A DNA stretch of 64,000 nucleotides from Natranaerofaba carboxydovora (GTDB lineage Bacteria; Bacillota; Natranaerobiia; Natranaerobiales; Natranaerofabaceae): NCBI RefSeq assembly GCF_022539405.1, contig NZ_CP054394.1:2736501-2800500 (forward strand), read 5' to 3'. The translations under genes and the position numbers were made by a program. This document shows, in pieces, positions 23,947 to 32,367 of the stretch. How positions within the stretch are numbered: the first letter of the stretch is position 1; the number at the start of each line of letters is the position of its first letter. The notes beneath the pieces were generated by a model. The model did not search any database. It was not told the origin of the DNA and was given only the letters and a program-made list of their open reading frames with translations.

Positions 23947-25626
23947 CTACTGAAGGAAGTCAAGCAGGGTAGGCTGTATTACCCTTGCTCCTGCACTAAG
24001 AGCCATACGGTGCACGTTCTCCTGCATCTTAAGGTCCATGATAGTCTCTGCCATGTCTGCTTCTTCTACTTTTGATAAGCGGTCCTTTGACATGTGCTCT
24101 ACATCTTCAAGGCGGTTCTTGGTAAGCTCCATCCTGTTTGTTCTAGCTCCTACTGTTGAGCGGTTATCTAAGGTATGATCTATCCATTTATCTAGATTAG
24201 ATATATTTTCGTTTGATAGCCTGTCGTGATTACCCTCTTTTAGATCATGATATACCTGATCTAGGGTATGGAACATACTGCTCTCAGGGGTTGGCTCTGT
24301 CTTGAAGTCAAGGCCGTGATAGGAGGTTGCAGTTACTTCGTCATCGCCGCCTTCAACTTCTACCCAACCGGTAGTAACAGGTCTGTCAAAGTCTAGGGTT
24401 ATTGGTTCATCGTCATCATCCTGGGCTAAGTCTTCCTCGTTTATATTCTCTAGATCATCAGTTTCGACACCGTCTTCTAAGGCATACCATGTTCTACCGT
24501 CCTGGCTAACTGCGGTATATTCTTCATTGTTATCTTTCATAGCGTAATTAACCTGCATATCATTTATCTCTATGCCTTCATCTCTGACATCTTCAACCAG
24601 GTATTTGCCTTCATCTTCTAGGGCTATATTATCTATGTCTTCTTCTACGGTAGAGCTATTACCTTCAGGAAGGCCTGCTGACACTTCACCACTTGTAACG
24701 GAATAGTCAAAGCTAATGGTAGCAGGATTATCTTCCCCGTCAGTGATTATGTGGGTTGTTTCAAGATCATCTTCTTCTACAGATGATTCTAATATATGAT
24801 AATCATATCCATCTTCACTTACTGCATATATGTCACCGTCTTCATCTCTTAGGGCGTAGCTTGCATCTATCTGTTCTTCGTTATCATCTCCGATATCTAC
24901 AGCCACTGGCTCATCTAGCTCATAAGCTTCTAGATCCATATCCTCAAATTCTGAATCTACCTCACCAAAGGCTCCTATATCTATATCACCGTTATCAAAG
25001 TCAAATCCTTCCGCTGCTATTCCATCAGGAAGTTCTTTGTTTTCTAAGGCTGTAGGGTCACCAAAGACATCTCTACCGGGTACATTCTTGGTAGATTCTA
25101 CACCTACGTTGATCTCGGTAGATAGGACCCCGTCATTACCTGTGTATTCAATTTTACTCATACCGAATTCATTTTCCTCGTCTAGTTCCTGAAAAGGCTC
25201 TTCTGTGGTCTGATGACCTCCGAACAGATACTTACCACCTTGATCGGAGTTAGCCACCTGAAGAAGGTGGTCTCTTAATTCTTTCACCTCTTCTGCTATG
25301 GCGTTTCTTGACTCTTCTGGAAGGTCACTATTAGAGCCTCTAACTGTTAGCTCTCTTGCTCTCTGCATAACGTCTCCTACTTCACCAAGGGCAGAGTCGG
25401 TGGATTTTAGCCAGTCGGAGTTTTTCTCCACGTTGTCTATGAACTTCGATAGCTCGGTGTTTTGTGATCTTAGTTTTAGGGCCTCTGAGAGGCCAGAAGG
25501 ATCATCTGATGGGCGGTGGATTCTTTTGCCCGATGATAGCTTTTCCTGGGTATTATTAAGTCTTGTTAAATTTTTGTGGAGATTGGTATTCAGAGTATCT
25601 ACGAGCATATTGTTTGTTACCCGCAT
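23947..25626 (-). CDS. flgL: Flagellar hook-associated protein FlgL (HAP3), greatly enlarged
   Basis: The ends are typical FlgL: MRVTNNMLVDTLNTNLHKNL ... KLSSGKRIHRPSDDPSG and the C-terminal MSKDRLSKVEEADMAETIMD ... LSAGARVIQPTLLDFL. FlgL joins hook to filament. The length is 559, where about 300 is usual. An acidic insert of about 250 residues (about 190-440) contains two tandem modules (257-318, YALRDEDGDIYAVSEDGYDY ... FDYSVTSGEV, and 361-426, YAMKDNNEEYTAVSQDG ... FDRPVTTGWV) that match the module in both flagellins. ATG 25626 has GGAGG upstream. It follows flgK by 87 bases. Confidence 0.93.
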   Translation of the reverse strand: MRVTNNMLVDTLNTNLHKNLTRLNNTQEKLSSGKRIHRPSDDPSGLSEALKLRSQNTELSKFIDNVEKNSDWLKSTDSALGEVGDVMQRARELTVRGSNSDLPEESRNAIAEEVKELRDHLLQVANSDQGGKYLFGGHQTTEEPFQELDEENEFGMSKIEYTGNDGVLSTEINVGVESTKNVPGRDVFGDPTALENKELPDGIAAEGFDFDNGDIDIGAFGEVDSEFEDMDLEAYELDEPVAVDIGDDNEEQIDASYALRDEDGDIYAVSEDGYDYHILESSVEEDDLETTHIITDGEDNPATISFDYSVTSGEVSAGLPEGNSSTVEEDIDNIALEDEGKYLVEDVRDEGIEINDMQVNYAMKDNNEEYTAVSQDGRTWYALEDGVETDDLENINEEDLAQDDDDEPITLDFDRPVTTGWVEVEGGDDEVTATSYHGLDFKTEPTPESSMFHTLDQVYHDLKEGNHDRLSNENISNLDKWIDHTLDNRSTVGARTNRMELTKNRLEDVEHMSKDRLSKVEEADMAETIMDLKMQENVHRMALSAGARVIQPTLLDFLQ

Positions 25627-25713
25627 AATTTTTGCCTCCTTAAGCTCTATATAATCGATAGTCTATCGATAGTCTAAAGTAAATTCAAGAACTTACCTGT
25701 TTTGCTTAGCGTT

Positions 25714-27249
25714 TTAGCGGCCTACAACACCCATTCTATTGATGATGGTATCAAGCTGTTCATCTACTGCTGTTACCATCCTTGAGGCTGCGTTATAGGC
25801 CTGTTGGTATTTGATCATATCTGTCATCTCTTCATCTAGGGATACGCCGCTTACTGCTTCGCGGCGGTTTTTTAGCTGGTTTAGAAGAAGGTCCTGGTTC
25901 TCTACCATCTTCTCTGCTTCCTGGGCTTCGACCCCTAGACTTGAGACTGTAGCATCTATGAAGTCATTGAAGGTAGAAGTACCGTCAACGTCTTCTTTTC
26001 CTTCATAATAGTCCTCATCTATTATCCTCTCATGCTTTAGCTGGGCCAGGCGTTTGGCGTTTTCGCCGTTACCAGGGTATTTGCCTTCGCCTTCTGTCTC
26101 ATATCCAGCCCTTATATTAAAGACATCATCTCTAATGTCATCATCTACTTCCATCAGGTCATCCCCGTTATTTAGCCAGTTAAAGAACTCTTCCACATCT
26201 CCAGAGTCGCCTTCTTCTCCCTGGGCTTCGTGATAATCAAACCCTTCACTGTGAACGTCGTTAAACTTGTCCTGGAATTGATACATTACACTTCTAAGCT
26301 CATTTATCTGATCTTGGACTATCTCGTCTCTAGAATCAAATAGCCCTTTCATTTCACCGTCTCTGAAGTTAATCTCCTGGCCTGTGTGTTCCCACTTGAC
26401 AACACTACCCTCTGGCTCTACCTCTTCTAGATCGCCTATATCTTCTTCCTCGCCGGGGTCAGCAAGGTCAAAATCCTCTTCTTCAAAGACCATTTGATTT
26501 GCCTTCTCTCCACGTACAAGGGCTGTGCCGCCAATGTTTACCTGAAGGTGACCTCTGCTGTCTTCTGATAGTTCATAGTCTGTTAGTTCTGATAGCTCGT
26601 CTAGAAGGACGTCTCTTTTGTCCCTTAGATCGTTAGCATTTTTGTCCTGGGAGAGCTCTACGTTATGGATCTGTTTGTTAAGATCTGCTATCTGACGACC
26701 GATAGAGTTTATCTCGCTTACCTTTGTACCAATTCTCTGATCTATGTCTTCCTTTAGGTCTACCATCTGGGTGTACATGTGGTTAACGGTATCTGCTAGA
26801 GAAACTCCCCGCTCCATTACCTGAGACCTTGCCGTTCTGTCTTCAGGCTCGTCTGCAAGGGTCTGAAGGGATTCCCAGAACTGGTCAAATACGTCTCTAA
26901 GACCTGATTCTGAAGGTTCGTTGTAGATTACTTCTAGCTTTTCTAAGGTGTCGTGCTTTGCACTCCAGTCTCCTGCGAAGCGGCTTTCGTTACGGATCTG
27001 CTGATCTATGAAGTCATCCCTCATCCGCTCTATATCAGTCACCTCTACCCCTGTGCCTATCTGTCCGGGGCCTGTGGGTGAGTTCATAGCGGGTTTGGTG
27101 TAGGGGTTGGTTGCGCTCATCCTCACCTTCTGGCGGGTATAGCCTTCGGTGTTGGCATTAGCTATGTTATGGGAGGTTGTCTCAAGGGCCTTCTTCTGAG
27201 AATAAAGGCTTCTTCTAGCCGTCTCAAGGCCAAAAAAACTAGATCTCAT
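25714..27249 (-). CDS. flgK: Flagellar hook-associated protein FlgK (HAP1)
   Basis: The N terminus SSFFGLETARRSLYSQKKAL ... ISNANTEGYTRQ-type sequence (TTSHNIANANTEGYTRQKVR) and the C terminus VSLDEEMTDMIKYQQAYNAA, SRMVTAVDEQLDTIINRMGV are diagnostic. FlgK forms the first hook-filament junction ring. The length of 511 is normal. The middle is acidic but does not carry the flagellin/FlgL module. ATG 27249 is preceded by AAGGAGG. Confidence 0.95.
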   Translation of the reverse strand: MRSSFFGLETARRSLYSQKKALETTSHNIANANTEGYTRQKVRMSATNPYTKPAMNSPTGPGQIGTGVEVTDIERMRDDFIDQQIRNESRFAGDWSAKHDTLEKLEVIYNEPSESGLRDVFDQFWESLQTLADEPEDRTARSQVMERGVSLADTVNHMYTQMVDLKEDIDQRIGTKVSEINSIGRQIADLNKQIHNVELSQDKNANDLRDKRDVLLDELSELTDYELSEDSRGHLQVNIGGTALVRGEKANQMVFEEEDFDLADPGEEEDIGDLEEVEPEGSVVKWEHTGQEINFRDGEMKGLFDSRDEIVQDQINELRSVMYQFQDKFNDVHSEGFDYHEAQGEEGDSGDVEEFFNWLNNGDDLMEVDDDIRDDVFNIRAGYETEGEGKYPGNGENAKRLAQLKHERIIDEDYYEGKEDVDGTSTFNDFIDATVSSLGVEAQEAEKMVENQDLLLNQLKNRREAVSGVSLDEEMTDMIKYQQAYNAASRMVTAVDEQLDTIINRMGVVGR

Positions 27250-27336
27250 TATGTATTACCTCCTTACGGATCGATTAGACCCAAATCTATAATTCAATTC
27301 AATTGATTAATACTGTAAATGTAATTAGTCCTTTTA

Positions 27337-27861
27337 TCAAATTCTCTTGTCAAATATGTTTCGTCTGTTCTTTTGTTCTTTTATATTCTGTCCTTCATTC
27401 TTGTTAAGGTCTTTGGAGTAGGTACCTGGATCATTCTCTGATGCAGTATATAAGTCAAGGGCAGTATTCACATACTGAAGGGACTGCTGGATAAGCTGGT
27501 TGTTTTGCTGGTTTAGCTCTTTTAGCTCTGCTAGGATTTTGGTCAGTTCTTCAAAGAGTTGGTCTAGTTTTTCTCTTTCTTTGCCTTCGCTTGCTTCTAT
27601 GAAATCAGTCAAGACAGGATCTTCTTTAGTCGGGTCCTCTCCTGTCAGGTTAAGCTTTTCATTAAGTTCTTTTTGGGTGCTTTCTCTGTGTTTTTCTAAT
27701 TTGCCTGATTTGACTACGATTTTTTCTTCTTTTTTTAGAAGTTCTTCAAGCTCGTTAATCCTTCCATCGACAAGAAGGTCTTTTTTCTCGTGGGCATATT
27801 CCAAGAGAAGTTTCTGTGTTGCTAGCTGTTCTTCTAAGTTTTTTATCAGATCGTTAAACAT
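27337..27861 (-). CDS. flgN: FlgN family flagellar chaperone
   Basis: The protein has the helical FlgN pattern (LIKNLEEQLATQKLLLEYAH EKKDLL, ELEELLKKEEKIVVKSGKLE, LAELKELNQQNNQLIQQSLQ YVNTALDLY). It lies between flgM and flgK, as yvyG in B. subtilis. FlgN escorts FlgK and FlgL to the export gate. ATG 27861 is preferred to the upstream TTG because GGGGTGAT is at better distance. It ends NIFDKRI, a tail shared with the two other chaperone-like proteins here. Confidence 0.88.
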   Translation of the reverse strand: MFNDLIKNLEEQLATQKLLLEYAHEKKDLLVDGRINELEELLKKEEKIVVKSGKLEKHRESTQKELNEKLNLTGEDPTKEDPVLTDFIEASEGKEREKLDQLFEELTKILAELKELNQQNNQLIQQSLQYVNTALDLYTASENDPGTYSKDLNKNEGQNIKEQKNRRNIFDKRI

Positions 27862-27992
27862 ACCCAATTATATCACCCCAAAAATACTAAGCTATGTCAA
27901 TGCTACGCCATCTAAATCAAAAGCCATAGATCCTAATACTAATAATTAAATAATTAGAACCTAAATAATCATAAGCTAGATCATAACATCAG

Positions 27993-28301
27993 CTAGATCT
28001 TAACATCAAAGCCTGCTTCTTCAATCATCTTCTCTGCTATCTTACCGCTGTCTATAGTGTAGTTACCCTGGTTAATCTGCTCTTTAATCTGGTTTACTTT
28101 TTCTGTTCTTACTTCTGTGGTGTTACCTGTCTTTAGCTTCTTAGCCACTCCAGATAGCTCTAAGCTGTCCGGGTTTTGGGTTTTTGAAGTTTTATCAGTT
28201 TTGGCTGCTTCTTTATTTTTGTTGTTGTCTGGTTTGTTAGTCTGCTGGCTCTTGTAGGCCTTAAGGTATTCACTTATCTGTCCTGTAATCTTGTTATTCA
28301 T
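27993..28301 (-). CDS. flgM: Anti-sigma-28 factor FlgM
   Basis: The C-terminal half matches FlgM: SLELSGVAKKLK, VRTEKVNQIKEQINQGNYTI DSGKIAEKMI. FlgM binds and holds sigma-D until the hook is complete. The N-terminal 45 residues are Lys/Asn-rich. ATG 28301 follows GAGGTGA. A sigma-D promoter lies about 120 bases upstream, giving the negative feedback loop known in Bacillus. Confidence 0.92.
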   Translation of the reverse strand: MNNKITGQISEYLKAYKSQQTNKPDNNKNKEAAKTDKTSKTQNPDSLELSGVAKKLKTGNTTEVRTEKVNQIKEQINQGNYTIDSGKIAEKMIEEAGFDVKI

Positions 28302-28421
28302 CAATATTCACCTCGCTAGATAGAGCTATAATAAAGCTATAATAAAGCTATGACCTGCTTTATGCAGATACTTTGATTTCAGAATAAAAATAAACATAAA
28401 AACCGATCCACCTAGTATATA

Positions 28422-28449
28422 AAATCGGCCGGCAAAGGAAAACAGTTTA
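28422..28449 (-). promoter_or_regulatory. Sigma-D type promoter for flgM
   Basis: On the minus strand TAAA (28449-28446), 16 bases, then GCCGATTT (28429-28422). The spacer is part of a hairpin (CCGGCA...TGCCGG, 28428-28474) that may terminate the upstream yvyF transcript. Confidence 0.65.
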
Positions 28450-28560
28450 GAGTAGTTAAACTATCTCCTGCCGGCTCTATGGCCTATATTTTAAAATATA
28501 TTATACTTACTTCTAGTTGCTTTCTCTTTTAGTCTTTTAATGCGTCATTTGTTTTCTGTG

Positions 28561-28980
28561 CTATTTGTCTTTAAAGCGATCTCTTATGTGAATCTTGCCG
28601 CCTTCTTTTGGTCTGTCATCATCTTCTTTTTTCTCTTCCTTTTTCTCTCCCATGGCCTTTTCTAGGTCTGATTGGAGTTTTCCTGTACAGTCACTGCAGT
28701 ATTTGCCCCTTTTGGTTGGAGCACCACAGCTCATGCAGGAAACACTAATATTTTCAAAAGACGAAGCCTCTAGTCTTCCTTCCCTGATGAAGTTATTAAT
28801 CCGCTTCTCACTAACTTCTGTTTCTTCAGCGACTACTGGTACTGTTGCCCCAGGGTTATCGTCAAGGTATTGTTTTACTTTTAAGAAATCCTCTTCTTCT
28901 TTCTGGATACATTCAGGGCAGATCTTTTTGCCTACCTTTTTAAATAGCTTACCGCATTCGGGGCAGTTTGTAATATCCAT
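28561..28980 (-). CDS. yvyF: YvyF/TIGR03826-type flagellar operon protein with zinc ribbons
   Basis: The N-terminal CPECGKLFKKVGKKICPECI and C-terminal SCMSCGAPTKRGKYCSDC form two zinc-binding Cys4 sites around a helix-turn-helix-like middle (ATVPVVAEETEVSEKRINNF). The protein is encoded before flgM in Firmicutes; its role is not settled. ATG 28980 (GGGAGGGG upstream) is used; an earlier in-frame start would add 17 hydrophobic residues unlike the family. The C-terminal tail is Lys/Glu-rich. Confidence 0.88.
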   Translation of the reverse strand: MDITNCPECGKLFKKVGKKICPECIQKEEEDFLKVKQYLDDNPGATVPVVAEETEVSEKRINNFIREGRLEASSFENISVSCMSCGAPTKRGKYCSDCTGKLQSDLEKAMGEKKEEKKEDDDRPKEGGKIHIRDRFKDK

Positions 28981-29125
28981 TATTGACCCCTCCCTTCTAA
29001 GATAAAAAATAAAGCACAATATGATTAACAATATTAATTAATCATATCATAGTTTTTAAGCTTAAATTAATTGCACCAAAATCAATTATTATATTTGATA
29101 CCTGGTAATTTCATTATCTCACGAA

Positions 29126-29824
29126 TTATCTGCAGAGCACAAGGGATGTTATCTCACTGGCTCCATTTTGTAATAGCACCCGTCTTCCTTCTTCAAGGCT
29201 TGCTCCTGTGGTAGAGATGTCATCTATGAGAAGTATTCGCTTCTTAAGATAACATTCCTTCTCTATGTGTAGATTTATGTCGAATTTACCCTTAATATTT
29301 AAAAGTCTTTCTTTTCTACCAAGCTGTCCCTGGGGGATGGTATCTTCACTTCTTACAAGGAGCTCATAGGCAGGTATCTTGAGGCTATCTGATACCACTT
29401 CTGCTAAGAGTTCTGCCTGGTTAAACCCTCTCTCTATTAGTCTGTTATAGTGAAGGGGAATGAAGGTAATGGTGTCTATTTTGTCACAGAGAGAGCTCTT
29501 GTCAAAGAGTATAAATTTTAATATGTCTTTAAAGATATCAACAAAGATATATTTGAAGATGTGAGCTAAGCCTTTGTCGTGAAGTTTTTTCTCTTCTTCT
29601 AGAAGAACCCTTAAGGCTAGTAGACGTCCTAAAGGAAGTTTTAGCTCTGTGTTTTTGCCTAGTTTTAGTTCATGGATTAGGTCTTTTAGGTAGCCTCCGT
29701 AAGGTGCTACATATAAGAGTGTTGGGTCATTGTTATCATCCAAGTTGTTATTTTGGTTATGACTGTTTCTTTTGTGATTATCTTGTTTATGACTGTTTAG
29801 TTTATTTATCTGTCTATGAGACAA
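29126..29824 (-). CDS. comFC: ComFC family phosphoribosyltransferase-like competence protein (core)
   Basis: The PRPP-binding loop LLIDDISTTGASLEEGRRVL and YNRLIERGFNQAELLAEVV are the ComFC/amidophosphoribosyltransferase signatures. ComFC acts in DNA uptake during transformation. The apparent start at 29824 (TTG) is inside the protein: the frame continues upstream through the expected zinc finger (CLLC ... ICKRC). Between finger and core lies a His/Asn/Asp-rich stretch (NSHKQDNHKRNSHNQNNNLD) not usual in the family. It belongs to the comF-yvyF-flgM arrangement known from Bacillus. Confidence 0.85.
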   Translation of the reverse strand: MSHRQINKLNSHKQDNHKRNSHNQNNNLDDNNDPTLLYVAPYGGYLKDLIHELKLGKNTELKLPLGRLLALRVLLEEEKKLHDKGLAHIFKYIFVDIFKDILKFILFDKSSLCDKIDTITFIPLHYNRLIERGFNQAELLAEVVSDSLKIPAYELLVRSEDTIPQGQLGRKERLLNIKGKFDINLHIEKECYLKKRILLIDDISTTGASLEEGRRVLLQNGASEITSLVLCR

Positions 29825-30083
29825 AAGCCTATTTGGTTCAAGAAAGTCTAGTCTATTTACACATCTTTTGCAGATTATTTCGCTATTGTTTTCTAAGTAA
29901 AAATTTCCTTTAGAAAAACTAAAGGAAGGTGTTAGAATTTGAGGACCGTCCCCGATTTGGTCACTGCAGAGTAGGCAGGATCCTGTTTTTAGATATTTAT
30001 TAAATTTGGTATTTGTGATAAACTTATCTATAGTGACCAGAACCTTCCTATTTAGTTTTTTCCTCTGGGTTATTTAAAGGCAT
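29825..30083 (-). other. N-terminal extension of comFC: zinc-finger coding, no normal start codon
   Basis: In frame with comFC the minus strand reads IDKFITNTKFNKYLKTGSCL, LC ... NNSEIICKRCVNRLDFLEPN, the four-Cys finger of ComFC. Upstream it runs to a TAA near 30070 with no ATG, GTG or TTG. An ATG at 30083 (MPLNNPEEK) would join the frame if one A were removed from an A6 run. A CTG at 30040 is the only other candidate. The dispersed repeat at 29941-29960 lies inside this coding stretch. The rest of 30084-30334 shows only the leader of the chemoreceptor gene. Confidence 0.55.
29941..29960 (-). repeat. Dispersed repeat core (GGGGACGGT) inside comFC
   Basis: The minus strand reads CCAAATCGGGGACGGTCCTC, the complement of the ACCGTCCCC core found at 7651. 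Here it encodes QIGDGPQ in the linker after the CLLC motif. Confidence 0.45.
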
Positions 30084-30334
30084 GTTATCTGAACATTATG
30101 TTATTTGAACAGTATCTATCTAGATTGTTTATTTAAATATTTAGGATTATTTGTTTATAAAACGTTTAAAACTCCTTTGAAGGATCTTCCATAAAATATG
30201 GAGAATATAAAATGTCGTGGAGATGATTTTTTATGTTATGATGGCAAGTTATAGTTTGCTAGTAATTAACTGACAAAGAATAATCCTATCATGAGTTTTA
30301 AAAACTTTTTAACTTAAACAAGGGGTGATCTTAG

Positions 30335-31900
30335 TTGAATGAGAGATTAGAAGTTTTCAAAAATGCCAATCTAAAAAACTTAATATTTAACGGGTGTATG
30401 TTCTTAGCGCTTTTAGTTTTTTTGTTTGAAAGGTCTGTCACTATGGCTTCATACTGGCCGCTTTTTTATATTTGCCTTGGGGTATCTGTAATATCTGCGG
30501 GGACCAGTATTTATCTTTATCAAAGAAAAAGAAGCGACAGCAGGATCAGGTATGTGTTATTTATTGGATTCTTAATTAATTATACCATTGTTTTGTTTGC
30601 CCTGCCAAATCCTTTTACCTATGCCATTATTTTCCCGGTGCTTCTTGTCAGTCTATCCTATCTTGATCAGAAGTTCATTGCAACTTGTGCCGGGCTTTCT
30701 TTAATAGTTAATATCTTCTCTGTGAGTGAGGTTTTGGCCTTTGGAGGTATCGCAGGGAATATTGCAAACAGCGGTGATGGGATACTTGTTTATCAAATCT
30801 TTGCCCCGGCAGCCTTTCTTGTAGGGACCTTTTTCCTTGGTAATCTATTCGGGGGCAAACAGTCAGCAGAAAATACTTCAACAAAAGAAGCTGCAGAAAA
30901 TGCTGGAAAAACAACAAATACAAACAATTCGGGCACTAATCAAAGTGCTAATCAAAATAACCAAAGTACAAACACCTCAAACAACAATAGCGGCGAAGAA
31001 GAACTAGCAAAGAAACTATCCGATACCTTAAATAGAATTAGAAAGTCTATCGAAGAAGCATCAAGCGGAATAGATCAGCTAACTTCTAGTGTAGAGCAGG
31101 TTAGCGAAGGTATTAACCAAAACACCAAGTCCCTTCAGGATACTACTGCTGCTGTGGAAGAGGTATCTAGGTCTTCACAAACTATGGCCGAATCAGCAGA
31201 AAAGATCTCTGAAAGCAGTAGCAACACTAAGGAAAATGCAGATGAAGCAAACAAGCTAACAGAGGAAGCAGTAAACCATATCAAAACAGTCCATGATGGA
31301 AGCAACAAAACACAAGAAGTAGCAAAGCAAGCTCAGGAATCTACCCAGAAGATAACCAAGTTCACAGAGACCATTACAGAGATCTCAGAACAGACTAACC
31401 TTCTTGCTCTAAATGCTTCTATTGAAGCTGCAAGGGCTGGCGAGGAAGGAAAAGGCTTTGCCGTTGTTGCAGATGAGATCAGAAAACTCGCAGAACAGTC
31501 TAGAGAAGCTGCCGATGAGGTTATGGGTGTTGTAAAAGAGATTACAGATAGAACCGAAAAGGTAACAAAGGCCGTAATGGCAGCAGAAGAACCTCTTGCT
31601 AACGCAGTAAATAGTGTGGAGGATGCAAAATCAAAGGTAGTTAACATAGTTGATCAGATTAAGGAAGTTGATGATCAGATCCAAAACATTGCAGCAGGTG
31701 CTGAAGAACAGTCTGCTTCAAGTGAAGAGATGGAAGCTTCGGTTAATGAGGTCCTAGAGACCATGAAGAAAAATGACACTAATACATCTGAGATAACAGC
31801 CAATATCCAGGAGCTAAACAGCTTCCTAGATGAGATAGAGGATAGCATTCAGGAGCTTGATTCTTTAAGCAGTAGCTTGGAGAATAAAGTCGTGGACTAA
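30335..31900 (+). CDS. Methyl-accepting chemotaxis protein with multi-pass membrane N terminus
   Basis: The C-terminal signalling domain has the invariant hairpin tip ([40 protein letters not shown]). It signals to CheA/CheW. The N-terminal 175 residues form about five or six hydrophobic segments without a periplasmic ligand domain or HAMP. An Asn/Ser/Thr-rich linker (about 180-215) follows. The start is TTG 30335 behind AAGGGGTGAT. It lies between comFC and comFA, on the opposite strand, where comFA and comFC would normally be adjacent. Confidence 0.92.
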   Translation: MNERLEVFKNANLKNLIFNGCMFLALLVFLFERSVTMASYWPLFYICLGVSVISAGTSIYLYQRKRSDSRIRYVLFIGFLINYTIVLFALPNPFTYAIIFPVLLVSLSYLDQKFIATCAGLSLIVNIFSVSEVLAFGGIAGNIANSGDGILVYQIFAPAAFLVGTFFLGNLFGGKQSAENTSTKEAAENAGKTTNTNNSGTNQSANQNNQSTNTSNNNSGEEELAKKLSDTLNRIRKSIEEASSGIDQLTSSVEQVSEGINQNTKSLQDTTAAVEEVSRSSQTMAESAEKISESSSNTKENADEANKLTEEAVNHIKTVHDGSNKTQEVAKQAQESTQKITKFTETITEISEQTNLLALNASIEAARAGEEGKGFAVVADEIRKLAEQSREAADEVMGVVKEITDRTEKVTKAVMAAEEPLANAVNSVEDAKSKVVNIVDQIKEVDDQIQNIAAGAEEQSASSEEMEASVNEVLETMKKNDTNTSEITANIQELNSFLDEIEDSIQELDSLSSSLENKVVD

Positions 31901-31912
31901 ATCTAAATAAAT

Positions 31913-31967
31913 AGCAGCCTGTCTATACTTTAGTTAATAATAATAAAGATAGATGGGCTGCTTTATT
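31913..31967 (+). terminator. Terminator of the chemoreceptor gene
   Basis: AGCAGCC (31913-31919) pairs with GGCTGCT (31956-31962), with GTCTAT/ATAGAT extending the stem, then TTATT. Confidence 0.7.
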
Positions 31968-31992
31968 AAGCTTTTTAAATGGCGTTCTTCTC

Positions 31993-32280
31993 TCATACAC
32001 ATTGACCCTTAACAAAAATTTTAGCATCTACTGGAACATTATTAATCTCATTATGATTTTTACTTAATACTCTTAGACTGGCTTTATACCCACTCTCATA
32101 TAGTGGATCTACGTTACGATTAAATATATAATGTAATTTTCTTCTTTTGTCCAAGTCAAAATCAGCTATTATAACCCAGATACTTAAGTATCTTTCAAGT
32201 TGATATACAAAAACTTTCTCTGTAAATTCAAATTCAAGTAAAGGATCCACTGTTTTTTTAATTAAATCTTCATTTTTCAT
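31993..32280 (-). CDS. Hypothetical protein of about 95 residues
   Basis: It reads MKNEDLIKKTVDPLLEFEFT ... VYQLERYLSIWVIIADFDLD KRRKLHYIFNRN ... LRVLSKNHNEINNVPVDAKI. No family is recognised. It looks like a small alpha/beta protein. ATG 32280 is chosen with AAAGGGTG upstream; an earlier ATG at 32298 overlaps that site. It is convergent with the chemoreceptor gene and 87 bases downstream of comFA. Confidence 0.55.
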   Translation of the reverse strand: MKNEDLIKKTVDPLLEFEFTEKVFVYQLERYLSIWVIIADFDLDKRRKLHYIFNRNVDPLYESGYKASLRVLSKNHNEINNVPVDAKIFVKGQCV

Positions 32281-32367
32281 AAATAAACACCCTTTCATTT
32301 AATACTTGCCTTTATTAACAACCGTTTGATTAATTATACTACAAATCTAAACTCAATATCAAAAGTT

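Noticed and set aside
24756..25055. Plus-strand 99-codon ORF rich in His/Leu inside flgL
   Set aside because: It is the complement of the acidic repeat-rich part of flgL; composition is an artefact of Asp/Glu codons on the other strand.
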